This document shows, in pieces, positions 52,955 through 61,751 of a stretch of DNA of 64,000 nt. A program made the translations under genes and the position numbers. The first letter of the stretch is position 1, and the number at the start of each line of letters is the position of its first letter. The notes beneath the pieces were generated by a model that was given only the letters and a program-made list of their open reading frames with translations, did not search any database and was not told the DNA's origin. The DNA is from Oscillospiraceae bacterium (GTDB taxonomy: Bacteria > Bacillota > Clostridia > Oscillospirales > UBA644), in assembly GCA_902783255.1 (NCBI GenBank), contig CACZQB010000051.1, forward strand, positions 1 through 64,000, given 5' to 3'.

Positions 52955-53000
52955 GGATGATCATTTTAATTTTCGTTCACCACAGATAAAATACTGAAAA

Positions 53001-53038
53001 AAGGATTTCTCGAAGCTTTTTTACCGAGAAATCCTTTT
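53001..53038. terminator. Terminator of the feo operon, likely bidirectional
   Basis: A 12-bp perfect stem (53001-53012 and 53025-53036), extended by A-T pairs, has T runs on both strands and lies between convergent genes. Confidence 0.88.
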
Positions 53039-53057
53039 ATTTTTTTTATTATCTTTT

Positions 53058-53372
53058 TTACTGCCTGAATTTTACTGCGGTCCCGTATGCAATAACTTCA
53101 GCCGCACCCTGCATGATCGCAGAGGAGGCATAGCGGATATTCACGACCGCATCGGCCCCCATACTTTCCGCTTCAGCCACCATGCGCTTAGTGGCGAGCG
53201 CTCTTGCATCGTTCATCATTTCATTATATGCTTTCAGCTCACCGCCTATGATAGTTTTGAAAGATTGGGTAATATCTCTGCCGATATTTTTGGACTGTAT
53301 AGTGCTTCCTTTTACAAGACCGAGCATTTCAAGCTCTTTTCCGCTGATATAATCAGTATTTACCAAGATCAT
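53058..53372 (-). CDS. YbjQ family protein (104 aa)
   Basis: A compact protein of the YbjQ/UPF0145 family: MILVNTDYISGKELEMLGLVKGST at the start, IGGELKAYNEMMNDARALATKRM in the middle, and MGADAVVNIRYASSAIMQGAAEVIAYGTAV at the end. Members form homopentamers and are often labelled heavy-metal-binding by annotation, with no established function. I use the ATG at 53372, which has GAAGGTG before it. It overlaps the upstream small membrane protein by 20 bp. Confidence 0.92.
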   Translation of the reverse strand: MILVNTDYISGKELEMLGLVKGSTIQSKNIGRDITQSFKTIIGGELKAYNEMMNDARALATKRMVAEAESMGADAVVNIRYASSAIMQGAAEVIAYGTAVKFRQ

Positions 53373-53607
53373 CTTCTTCACCTTCATTTATTTCTTTTAT
53401 TCTCTGAATACATAAACCTATTACCGTTGAGCCGAGAATAAGCGGAATAATTCCCAAAAGTATTCTTATTATCATATTATCTATTGCAAAAATCAGAAGA
53501 CCGAAATAGATAATAAAATAAATAATCAGTAAAACCGTGATAATAACCGGCGCAATCATTTTTTTTATGTGCGTTTTCTTTTCGGGGTTCAAGCGATCAC
53601 CCTCCAT
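53353..53607 (-). CDS. Small two-helix membrane protein (84 aa)
   Basis: Not recognised. Two membrane helices (about 17-42 and 44-66) follow a charged N-terminus with HIKKMIAP, ending in an acidic tail (EINEGEEDD). The 3' end overlaps the YbjQ gene, and the upstream 112-residue gene is 9 bp away, so three small genes form one leftward unit. GGAGGGTGATCG lies upstream of the start region. Confidence 0.75.
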   Translation of the reverse strand: MEGDRLNPEKKTHIKKMIAPVIITVLLIIYFIIYFGLLIFAIDNMIIRILLGIIPLILGSTVIGLCIQRIKEINEGEEDDLGKY

Positions 53608-53616
53608 GCTGTTTTG

Positions 53617-53955
53617 TCAGCCTTCTCTCGCTTCTTTCAGCGGCGTATCCCAGAAAACATTTCCGTTGGCTTTTGCCGCAAGAGCGTCGATTTTATCGCG
53701 AAATGATTCCATAAACAGTTTTTCGCGTTTTTTCGATCTTCTTCCTTTGCCCTCGTATATCACTTCGCTGAAATACGCGTCGTAAGAGATTGCAAAATCA
53801 TCCGGAGAATTGTAAGGAAAAAATGTTACGGCGGTTTCATAGCGGATATATCCGTTTTCCGAATCCGAAATCAGCATGCAAAGCGCGCCGTGTCTTTTCA
53901 CTCCGTTTGCGGTGCACTCCGCCGCAAAATACTGTTCATAAACGTTTACAGTCAC
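53617..53955 (-). CDS. Uncharacterised protein (112 aa), GTG start
   Basis: Not recognised. It is a soluble protein starting MTVNVYEQYFAAECTANGVKRHG and containing RYETAVTFFPYNSPDDFAISYDAYFS and a basic helix (GKGRRSKKREKLFMESFRDKI). The start is GTG at 53955 with GGAGGG 6 bp upstream, a clear choice. It is first in the three-gene leftward unit and lies 40 bp after the tyrosine phosphatase start side. Confidence 0.75.
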   Translation of the reverse strand: MTVNVYEQYFAAECTANGVKRHGALCMLISDSENGYIRYETAVTFFPYNSPDDFAISYDAYFSEVIYEGKGRRSKKREKLFMESFRDKIDALAAKANGNVFWDTPLKEAREG

Positions 53956-53995
53956 TTGTTTCCCTCCGCATTATTACTCATATTGAATTTTATGC

Positions 53996-55123
53996 TTATT
54001 TTCCGGTAAGATACGCTTCTATTTGCGCTGTCTGTTCGTCGTTGAGTCCGCCGAGACGAAGATAATTTTCAGCGCCCTTCTTTATATCGAGAGAATCGAG
54101 AGGCGTGCCGTTTTGCGCACCGCACATAAAATAAAGAAAATCGTTTACGTTGCCCTGGACCGCATTGTAACGGTCCGGAGTTTTTTCTTTTGTTACGCCG
54201 TAATAATTATAGTAGGTTATCATATAATCATCGATTATTTCCTGCACGTCGGCGTCGGCGAGCGCAAGAATAAGGGCGCATAAAAAGCCGGTTCGGTCTT
54301 TACCTTCAACACAGTGTATCAGACACGGCGTTTCGTGTTCCGTTGCCGTAAGAAGAGCTTCCGAAACGGTTTTTGCAAATGCTTCCGAACGGTAGTTTGC
54401 GTTTAGACCAAGCAAAAGAACGTTGCCGCTGCTGTAAAGCGAGTCGTAGTATTCAGAACTGAAATCTTCCGCTTCGGTGTATGCGGCATATTTTTTTTCA
54501 TTGTCCGAGAGATTGAGCACAAACTTTATTCCCGTCTGCTCCGCAAGCGCATTTGTGCAGGCAGCTCTTTTATGCTGATTGTCGCAGGGCGATGCGGAAC
54601 GGTAAAAACTGCCGCTTTTAAGGTTTCCGCCGACAACTTCGCGGTAATTTGCAAAAATGATATCAGAGTCATAATCATTGCGTTCATCGGAATACTTAAG
54701 AGCGTAAAGCTCCTGAACAGCGAGATATTTGCCTTTTTCGTTCAGTGTGACCGTAACGCGCGACTGTTCGGTCATTTCAAATTCTTCCCAGGTCGAAGCA
54801 CCGTAATTTCTTGCAATAACAACATGCGGGTAACCGGGATATCCGCATGCAAGCATTGATCCCACAGGACAATAGTATCCGGAATAATACGGAATATCTT
54901 CATAGCTTTTGCCGTTATCGAATGTTATGTTTACGCTGTCGCCGAACGCAAAGCCCATCGCGTTGAACTCATCGATCGTCGGTTCAATATAAACATTGCC
55001 GAATTCTTCATCATAAACAACACCAACGTCACCCGTGGTGACTTCAGTTTTGCTTCCGCATCCCGCAAGCATGGTGATAAGCAAAAATGCGGCAAGAATA
55101 ATTGAGAAAGTTCTTTTATTCAT
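53996..55123 (-). CDS. Exported protein tyrosine/dual-specificity phosphatase lipoprotein
   Basis: The signal MNKRTFSIILAAFLLITMLAGC has lipid Cys at 22, so the enzyme is on the outer membrane face. An N-terminal beta domain (about 30-145) precedes a phosphatase domain with the PTP loop IHCVEGKDRTGFL, catalytic Cys271 and Arg277, and an upstream YRSASPCDN. The HC-x-x-GKDRTG form is that of the bacterial Tyr-phosphatase 2 / inositol-phosphatase-like family, so it may act on phosphotyrosine or phosphoinositides outside the cell. It has a good promoter and stands alone. Confidence 0.9.
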   Translation of the reverse strand: MNKRTFSIILAAFLLITMLAGCGSKTEVTTGDVGVVYDEEFGNVYIEPTIDEFNAMGFAFGDSVNITFDNGKSYEDIPYYSGYYCPVGSMLACGYPGYPHVVIARNYGASTWEEFEMTEQSRVTVTLNEKGKYLAVQELYALKYSDERNDYDSDIIFANYREVVGGNLKSGSFYRSASPCDNQHKRAACTNALAEQTGIKFVLNLSDNEKKYAAYTEAEDFSSEYYDSLYSSGNVLLLGLNANYRSEAFAKTVSEALLTATEHETPCLIHCVEGKDRTGFLCALILALADADVQEIIDDYMITYYNYYGVTKEKTPDRYNAVQGNVNDFLYFMCGAQNGTPLDSLDIKKGAENYLRLGGLNDEQTAQIEAYLTGK

Positions 55124-55197
55124 GATATTCTCCTGTATTTAAAATATTTTTTTCGTTTTTAAACATTTTTATGTATTTAATTTGCAGATCCGCTAAA

Positions 55198-55226
55198 AAT
55201 ATACCATATTATTGATTTGTTGTCAA
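55198..55226 (-). promoter_or_regulatory. Sigma-A promoter for the exported phosphatase gene
   Basis: On the minus strand TTGACA (55226-55221) and TATATT (55203-55198) are 17 bp apart. Confidence 0.78.
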
Positions 55227-55248
55227 GATTTGATTTGAGAATCCAATC

Positions 55249-55280
55249 AAAAAAAGGACGTCCGGTTTTGCCGGACGCCC
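55249..55280 (-). terminator. Rho-independent terminator of the giant surface protein gene
   Basis: On the minus strand GGGCGTCCGG (55280-55271) pairs with CCGGACGTCC (55265-55256), one G-U pair, then seven Ts. Confidence 0.88.
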
Positions 55281-55301
55281 ATATCGTTTACAACAAGTTA
55301 T

Positions 55302-58300
55302 TTACTGCTTTTTCTTCTTAACCAAAAGGACTGCGGCACAGACACAAACAACCGAAGCCGCCGCAAGAGTGATCCATATCCAGATATTGTCATCGCTTGT
55401 TTTGGGATTTTCGATCTGAGTCTGTGATACGGTTATGTTGATGATCGCAGCAGCCGTTCCGTCGTCAAAGTTTACGGTGATAATGTGCGCGCCGGCAATG
55501 ATTTTTTGCAGTGCGGAGGGTTTTATCGTTATTACCGTGCTTCCGGCTTTTGCATCATAATCGACGCCTTTTACAAGTGCAACTCCGTCAATTTCGACAG
55601 ATTTGAAATGGCTGAAACATGTTTCGTCTTTTTCGCTGCGTTTTACCGTGATCTCGTATGTCTGCTGACTGTCTCTTTCCCATATGCCGATCGAGCCTGA
55701 GGTTACGGTATAAAATACCGGAGCTTCGGGTTCTTTTTCGGGAACAGGCGCGGGTGTTTCGTTCTTTATCCATTTTGCATATACTGCAATATCCGTTGTC
55801 ACGGGTTTTGAGAAGTTGAACGGAACTGTAAGTGCCTGATCGGCAAACCAGCCGCCGAAGGTGTAGCCGTCTTTTTTCGGGTCTTTCGGCTCTGTGATCT
55901 TGCCTCCGTCAGAAACGGTCTTAACTTCCGTGCGTTCGCGTCCGTCTGTGATGATAACGACTATGTGATCTTCTTTCCAGCCTGCGTATACGGTTTTATC
56001 GCCGGTCATTTTAACGGATGTAATTCTGTCTGTGAGCGCATAATCCGAATACCAGCCGTCAAAAGTATATCCTTCGCGAGTAGGAACTGCCGTGAGTTTG
56101 ACGGTAGATCCTGCATAGTGTTTTGAAGACGACAATGCGATACCGCCTTTTGTATTGTATGTAAGCGTATACTGAACGTTTACATTGCTGCCGCCGCTGT
56201 AATCATCATTCTTTATCCAGCCTGCGTATACAGTTTTATCGCCTGTCATTTTTATCGAGGTGATCTTGTAGATGTTTGCGGGGTCTGCATACCAGCCTTT
56301 GAACGTGTATCCTTCACGCTTCGGAACTGCTGTGAGTTTTACCGTTGTTCCGCTCTTATGAACTGTGGATGCAACGGCGCTGCCGCCATCGGATTTGTAT
56401 GTGAGAATATATATGTTATCGTCTTCAACTGCTTTCCAGTGAGCGTAAACTACGGCATTCGCGGTAAATACGGTGTCTTTTGTTATCTTTTTGCCGCCGC
56501 TTTTCGCTGTATACCAGCCTTCAAACTGATAACCGCTGCGTTTGGGAACAGGTGCCGCGGATATCTTGCCGCCTTTGCCTGTGAGAACGCTTGAAGGCGT
56601 TACCGTGCCGCCGTTTCCGTCAAAAATAACGGTGTATGTCGGGGCTGCCTTTACAGTAAGAGTTACTTTTATCTCAACAGGGTCACAGCGGTCTTCAATA
56701 TCTTCTATCTTTACCGTTGCGCTGTAAGTTCCTGCGGCAAGTCCCGCTTTGGGATATACCGTTGCAGTCATTCCGCCCACTATAAGACCGAATTTCTCAT
56801 ACATCGAGGCTTCAGTGAAACCTGCAGCGACTGAGGTAATCTTGCCTGTTCCGGTGCTTGAGGCTTTTATGTCTTTGTAAAGATCCTGCTGCTCTTCCGC
56901 ATTGTAGCCTTCAGTTGCGGTGATCTTCACGCTTGAGGGAGTAACAGTGAATGAATATGTAGTCCATTTTGCAAAGAGAGTTATATCTTTATCAACGGGT
57001 GTTTCAAAATCATACTCTTTCTTGCATTCCTTGTCCGAATACCAGCCGTCAAATACGCATCCGTCTTCCGTCGGGTCTTCGGGCTTCTGCGCCGTATGTC
57101 CTTTTTGGACCTTCAACGCCTCTGGAGCTTTGCCGTGACCGTTCGCATCAAATGTTACGGTATATTTCGTTACTTTTCTGATAACTGCATGAGTTGTTAT
57201 TTCGCCGTCTTTTGTCTGAATATTATGAGATTCGTCGTCAAGTGTTCCGGCTGTCGGTTCATCGATTCCGAGAGGATCGGAAATCGTGATCTTACCGTTT
57301 TTCGCCTGAATTGCCGATCTGGTCCCATCCGCGGTAACCACCGTATCCTCTCCCGAAATGTTTATGTTGCCTTTAAGGGAACTGATGCCTACGCCGGATG
57401 TGTCGGATGTTGTTTTTGCAATTATCGTTCCGCCGGAAATATCAATATCTCCTGTATCGGACAGGAACGATTTCATCTGGCTCGTTGCTGTTATTTTACC
57501 GCCCGAAACAGAAATTTTGCCTTTTTCGGTGTGGACTGCGTAAAGTTGTCCGCTTACCGTGACGTCTGTATCTTTTCCTGAAATATCAATGTTGCCTTTG
57601 AATGAGTAAAGACCCCAGTATTCGCCGTCTGCTTTTACAGTGCCGCCTGAAATATGTATGCTGCCGCCGTTTGCATAAATAGCTACGGTCGCTCTTTCAC
57701 CGATCGCTGTAGCGGTAACATCGCCGCCCGAAATGGTGATATCTCCCTTTTGGGTGTATATTCCGTTGCTTTTTTCGCCGGTCGCATTTGCAACTACAGT
57801 ACCGTCGGCAATAAGTATATTGCCGCTGCCTGAGGAAATACAGTCTGACTCTGTTGCGGTAACGGTCACGCTTCCGCTTTGAATATCAATGTCTTTTGCG
57901 GCATTGATGCCTTTGCCCGCTGTTATATTTACTACAGTGCTTTCTCCCGAAACGGTCACGCCGCCGTTTGTAGCATGCATTCCATAGCCTTTAACGCTTG
58001 CTGCGGTAACATTTCCGCCTGAAACGGTGATGTTGCCGTTTTTAGCAATTATCGCGTCGCTGTCTTTTCCGGTTGCGGTCGCGGTTATTTCTGCATCTTC
58101 AAAAACAAGTCCGTTTTCCGCGTAAATTCCGCTTACGGTGCCTGTAACGTCAGCTTTGCCGGTGATCTTCAGTTCGCCGTCAAGTGCGGAATAAATACCT
58201 GCGTTTTCGTGTTCTCCGCTTACTGAAGGAGAGTTGAGAGTAAGCGTATTTGTTTCGGGATCGAATTTAGCGTTTCCGTCGTCGTTTAAAATATCATCCT

Positions 58301-61300
58301 TGTTGTCGCTGTTTACCTGAACAGAGCCGATCCATACAGGATAAAGCACATCAGGCACTTTTTCTGTCCATTTCGCGAAAACAGTTATGTCATCGCCCAC
58401 AGGCGTTGAAAAATCATATTCTTTTGTGCATTCTTTATCGGAATACCAGCCGCCGAATACCCAGCCCTTTTCGGTAAGATCGTCAGGCTTTTCGGCTGTT
58501 TTTCCGCGCTGAACGCTCTGCGCATCGGGAGCGCTGCCGTGTCCGTTTGCGTCAAAGTTTACGGTGAAAGTTTTGGGGGGAGTAACTGTAAATGTAACGG
58601 GTATTTCTATTTCTTCAAAACGGTCTTCAAAATCCGTTATTCTCACAACCGCGGTATATGTGCCTGCGCCCAGCCCTTCAAGGGGGTAGACAGTGGCAGT
58701 CATGCCGCCGACGATAAGACCGAACTGCTCATACATGGAGGATTCTTTGAAGCCGCCCATAATGAACTCCACTTCGCCGGTTCCCGTGCTTGTTGCGTTT
58801 ATTTCTTTATAAAGCTCCTGCTGTTCTTCGGCGTTGTAGCCTTCTTCGGCGGAGAATTCAATACTTGTCGGATCTACCGTGACAGAGTATGTCATTTCAG
58901 TCCATTTCGCAAAAACGGTAATGCCTGCCGTAACGGGCGTTGAAAAATCGTATTCTTTTGTGCATTCTTTATCGTAATACCAGCCGCCGAATACCCAGCC
59001 GTCCTCGGTAAGATCGTCAGGCTTTTCGGCTGTTTTTCCGCGCTGAACGCTCTGTGCATCGGGAGCTGTGCCGTGGCCGTTCGAGTCAAATGTTACGGTG
59101 AATTTCGGAATTTCAGTAAATGTGTAAGTAAATGTTTTTGCTTCGGTTATTTCAGTCGACGACGGGTCTGTATCCCACGCTCCGTTTTCATAGCCTTCTG
59201 AAGCCTTCATTCCCGTGGGAACATCGGCAGGTTTTTCTCCTTTTATGACCCACTCTGTTTTCTCTTCTGTTTTTCCGTCGGACCATGTTCCGTTTTCTAC
59301 TTTATATTTTACCTCATATGTTCGCATAAAAATAAGATAAAGCGTAATTCCATGATTTAATCCGGAATAATCTATGGTGCCGTCTGCATTGATGGTAAAA
59401 GTCTGGTCTTTTGTCTGAAAATCCAACGGCTGATTGAGAATATGGATAGTATATTTAACTCCGGTTTTCAGCTTTTCTATAGAATGAGAACCCCATGAAG
59501 TCCAGCTTTCCGCAACGTTTCCTTCAGGGTCTGTTATCTGAATCTGAAGAGGAATAGTACTGGAGAGAGCAGTTCCAGTTTCGTCCGAAGGTTTGATATC
59601 TACCTTTGTCTTCTGATGAGAAACGCCAACTGATACATCTACATCTCTTATTGTAAAATCTATGTCGCCTGCCTTAAAATATCCTTCGGGCGCTGTTTTT
59701 TCGCAGACCGTGTAACTGCCTGCGGTAAGGCCTTCGATCGTATGAGCTGTCGGACCGGATGTCCACTCAGCTATTACTTTGCGGTCCTTTTTCAGCTGCA
59801 ATACCGCTCCTTCAAGCGGATCGGAAGTGCCGTCAACGCTAAGAACGTTTACACTGTATGTTTTTTCGGTCCATTTTGCGAAAACGGTAACGGATGCAGT
59901 AACGGGCGTAGAAAAAACGTATTCTTTTGTGCATTCTTTATCGGAATACCAGCCGCCGAATACCCAGCCGTCCTCGGTAAGGTCTTTCGGTTTTGCTGCG
60001 GTGCTTCCTCTTTCAACAGTCTGCGCCTCGGGAGCTCTGCCGTGACCGTTGGCGTCAAACGTTACGGTATATTTCGGAATTTCAGTAAATGTGTAAGTAA
60101 ATGTTTTTTCTTCGGTTATTTTAGTCGAAGACGGGTCATTATCCCACGCTCCGTTTTCATAGCCTTTGGAAGGCTTCATTCCCGTGGGAACTTTTGCGGG
60201 TTTTGAACCGTATTCTACCGTTTCGGTCTTTTCCGCGGTTTTTCCGTCGGACCATGAGCCGTTTTCAACGATATATGTGATCACAAAACTAATTTTCTGA
60301 TGCGAAATAACTACCTCGGTATCTTTACCTGCGGCAAAGCTTTCGTCCGAAGCGGTCAGATATCCTTCGGGCGCATTTTTTTCATGGATCGTATATTCGC
60401 CGGCAGTCAGATTTTCAACGATCTGCGGCTTGGAGGAGGACGTCCATTCACTCAGAATGCTGCCGTCGCTTGAGATCAGCTGCATTTCCGCTCCGTTTAC
60501 GGGATTTGAATTTCCGTCTGTGCAGAGAACGCTGATGCTGTATGTTTTTTCAGTCCATTTTGCGAAAACGGTAATGTCTGCCGTAACGGGCGTTGAAAAA
60601 TCGTATTCTTTTGTGCATTCTTTATCGGAATACCAGCCGCCGAATACCCAGCCGTCCTCGGTAAGGTCTTTCGGTTTTGCTACGGTCTTTCCGCCTTCAA
60701 CAGTCTGCGCTTCGGGAGCGCTGCCGTGACCGTTTGCGTTAAACTTTACGGTATATGAAGCAGACTTCTTTATCGTTACACTCAGCGCAGATGTAGTGCC
60801 GTCTGACTCATATATTCTTTTGCTGTCTTTTCCGAGGATTCCGCCTTCAGGTGCGGTAACAGCGAGCGGAGACGATATTTTGATCGTTCCTTTTTCGGTT
60901 ATTATCGCGGGTTTTCTGCCTGATGCGGTAACGCTTGTTTTTTCGCCGGATACCGCAAAGTTGTTGACAGCGTAAATTGCGTATCCCGTTGAGGTGGACT
61001 CTACCGTGCCGCCCGTTATTTCAATGTTTCCGCTTTTGGCGTATAAGCCGTTTCCGTCTGCTCCGTTGCCAAAAACAGTGAGTTTTCCGCTTTTTACGGC
61101 TATGCTCGCGGCTTTTACCGCAATTCCGTTGTTTGCGGTTATTGATATCTGTGTTTTATCTCCGGTAAAAGTGAGCGATTTACTTGCGTTTATACCTGCC
61201 GTAGCGCCTTTTGCGGTAAGGATTCCCGTGATGATCAGATCGTCTTCGGCGAGAATAACGGTATCGCACTCAGGTGTTTTCGGATCATTGAACGTAAGAG

Positions 61301-61514
61301 TTTTTGTGGCGGGATCATATTTCGCTTTTCCGCCGTCTTCAAGAATGTCATCTTTATTTGCGCTTGTTACCGGCGTTCCGCAGACCGCCAGCGGATAAAC
61401 CGTATCTTCCGTGTCAGGCGTATCGCTTTCAGTTGCGGCTAATGCCTGCATCGGCAGAAGACCGATGACCATTACAAGCGTAAGAAAAATGCTTGCAATT
61501 CTTTTTCTTTTCAT
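55302..61514 (-). CDS. Giant cell-surface protein with InlB-type repeats, beta-helix and SpaA-like domains (2070 aa)
   Basis: A signal peptide (MKRKRIASIFLTLVMVIGLL...) is followed, roughly in order, by a parallel beta-helix-like region (85-235), alternating InlB B-repeats (nine by eye, each with DANGHG or similar, GWYSDKECTKEY and VFAKW), SpaA/prealbumin-like domains (AGEYTIHEKNAPEGYL, AGSYTVCEKTAPEGYF) and twice a domain with IVENGSWSDGKTAEKTE. A second long beta-helix region (about 1085-1440) is full of NGNITVSGG-type turns. The C-terminus has NPKTSDDN, a membrane helix and KKKKQ, a sorting-signal-like end with Ser in place of the Gly of NPKTGD. It is probably an adhesin or glycan-binding wall protein. 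GGGAGG precedes the ATG. Confidence 0.9.
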   Translation of the reverse strand: MKRKRIASIFLTLVMVIGLLPMQALAATESDTPDTEDTVYPLAVCGTPVTSANKDDILEDGGKAKYDPATKTLTFNDPKTPECDTVILAEDDLIITGILTAKGATAGINASKSLTFTGDKTQISITANNGIAVKAASIAVKSGKLTVFGNGADGNGLYAKSGNIEITGGTVESTSTGYAIYAVNNFAVSGEKTSVTASGRKPAIITEKGTIKISSPLAVTAPEGGILGKDSKRIYESDGTTSALSVTIKKSASYTVKFNANGHGSAPEAQTVEGGKTVAKPKDLTEDGWVFGGWYSDKECTKEYDFSTPVTADITVFAKWTEKTYSISVLCTDGNSNPVNGAEMQLISSDGSILSEWTSSSKPQIVENLTAGEYTIHEKNAPEGYLTASDESFAAGKDTEVVISHQKISFVITYIVENGSWSDGKTAEKTETVEYGSKPAKVPTGMKPSKGYENGAWDNDPSSTKITEEKTFTYTFTEIPKYTVTFDANGHGRAPEAQTVERGSTAAKPKDLTEDGWVFGGWYSDKECTKEYVFSTPVTASVTVFAKWTEKTYSVNVLSVDGTSDPLEGAVLQLKKDRKVIAEWTSGPTAHTIEGLTAGSYTVCEKTAPEGYFKAGDIDFTIRDVDVSVGVSHQKTKVDIKPSDETGTALSSTIPLQIQITDPEGNVAESWTSWGSHSIEKLKTGVKYTIHILNQPLDFQTKDQTFTINADGTIDYSGLNHGITLYLIFMRTYEVKYKVENGTWSDGKTEEKTEWVIKGEKPADVPTGMKASEGYENGAWDTDPSSTEITEAKTFTYTFTEIPKFTVTFDSNGHGTAPDAQSVQRGKTAEKPDDLTEDGWVFGGWYYDKECTKEYDFSTPVTAGITVFAKWTEMTYSVTVDPTSIEFSAEEGYNAEEQQELYKEINATSTGTGEVEFIMGGFKESSMYEQFGLIVGGMTATVYPLEGLGAGTYTAVVRITDFEDRFEEIEIPVTFTVTPPKTFTVNFDANGHGSAPDAQSVQRGKTAEKPDDLTEKGWVFGGWYSDKECTKEYDFSTPVGDDITVFAKWTEKVPDVLYPVWIGSVQVNSDNKDDILNDDGNAKFDPETNTLTLNSPSVSGEHENAGIYSALDGELKITGKADVTGTVSGIYAENGLVFEDAEITATATGKDSDAIIAKNGNITVSGGNVTAASVKGYGMHATNGGVTVSGESTVVNITAGKGINAAKDIDIQSGSVTVTATESDCISSGSGNILIADGTVVANATGEKSNGIYTQKGDITISGGDVTATAIGERATVAIYANGGSIHISGGTVKADGEYWGLYSFKGNIDISGKDTDVTVSGQLYAVHTEKGKISVSGGKITATSQMKSFLSDTGDIDISGGTIIAKTTSDTSGVGISSLKGNINISGEDTVVTADGTRSAIQAKNGKITISDPLGIDEPTAGTLDDESHNIQTKDGEITTHAVIRKVTKYTVTFDANGHGKAPEALKVQKGHTAQKPEDPTEDGCVFDGWYSDKECKKEYDFETPVDKDITLFAKWTTYSFTVTPSSVKITATEGYNAEEQQDLYKDIKASSTGTGKITSVAAGFTEASMYEKFGLIVGGMTATVYPKAGLAAGTYSATVKIEDIEDRCDPVEIKVTLTVKAAPTYTVIFDGNGGTVTPSSVLTGKGGKISAAPVPKRSGYQFEGWYTAKSGGKKITKDTVFTANAVVYAHWKAVEDDNIYILTYKSDGGSAVASTVHKSGTTVKLTAVPKREGYTFKGWYADPANIYKITSIKMTGDKTVYAGWIKNDDYSGGSNVNVQYTLTYNTKGGIALSSSKHYAGSTVKLTAVPTREGYTFDGWYSDYALTDRITSVKMTGDKTVYAGWKEDHIVVIITDGRERTEVKTVSDGGKITEPKDPKKDGYTFGGWFADQALTVPFNFSKPVTTDIAVYAKWIKNETPAPVPEKEPEAPVFYTVTSGSIGIWERDSQQTYEITVKRSEKDETCFSHFKSVEIDGVALVKGVDYDAKAGSTVITIKPSALQKIIAGAHIITVNFDDGTAAAIINITVSQTQIENPKTSDDNIWIWITLAAASVVCVCAAVLLVKKKKQ
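56963..60755 (-). repeat. Near-identical InlB-repeat blocks of about 205 bp within the giant gene
   Basis: Blocks at about 58367-58567, 58900-59103, 59870-60072 and 60550-60755 are almost the same at DNA level (shared wording such as TTTGTGCATTCTTTATCGGA), with a more diverged copy at about 56963-57165. A second repeated block lies at about 59107-59290 and 60076-60260. DNA-level identity suggests recent duplication or gene conversion. Confidence 0.85.
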
Positions 61515-61531
61515 AAATACCTCCCGGTGAC

Positions 61532-61563
61532 CTCCGAAGTGACATGAATAATCCGTTTCGGAG
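61532..61563 (-). promoter_or_regulatory. Leader hairpin before the giant gene ribosome site
   Basis: CTCCGAA (61538-61532 side) pairs with TTCGGAG (61557-61563) across an 18-nt loop, 8-10 nt before the GGGAGG. The leader is about 130 nt. It could affect translation; no riboswitch class is recognised. Confidence 0.45.
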
Positions 61564-61654
61564 TGCTGTTATTATATCTGTTATATTTGACGATATATAC
61601 GGAAAAATGTTCCCTGTAATAATAAATAACAATAAGGAAAATTTTCACAAATAA

Positions 61655-61683
61655 ATAATACCATATTTACGCGTAAAAGTCAA
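61655..61683 (-). promoter_or_regulatory. Sigma-A promoter for the giant surface protein gene
   Basis: On the minus strand TTGACT (61683-61678) and TATTAT (61660-61655) are 17 bp apart. Confidence 0.72.
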
Positions 61684-61721
61684 CCGCTTTTCGCGGGTAA
61701 GCCTCGCAAAAAGCGGTTTTT
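61682..61721. terminator. Hairpin behind the GH125 gene, overlapping the next promoter
   Basis: AACCGCTTTT (61682-61691) pairs with AAAAGCGGTT (61709-61718). On the minus strand the tail is TTGACTTTT, so the terminator tail and the -35 of the giant gene overlap. On the plus strand TTTTT follows. Confidence 0.6.
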
Positions 61722-61751
61722 AATATAAAAAACAACGGGAAAGAATGATTT

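Noticed and set aside
58539..60729. Several plus-strand frames with Cys/Phe/Tyr-rich or Ser/Val-rich translations within the giant gene
   Set aside because: They recur with the InlB repeats on the opposite strand and are shadows of the repeat coding sequence.
61515..61647. Cyclic-di-GMP riboswitch in the giant gene leader
   Set aside because: Surface protein genes in Clostridia often have one, but the conserved aptamer bases are not present here.
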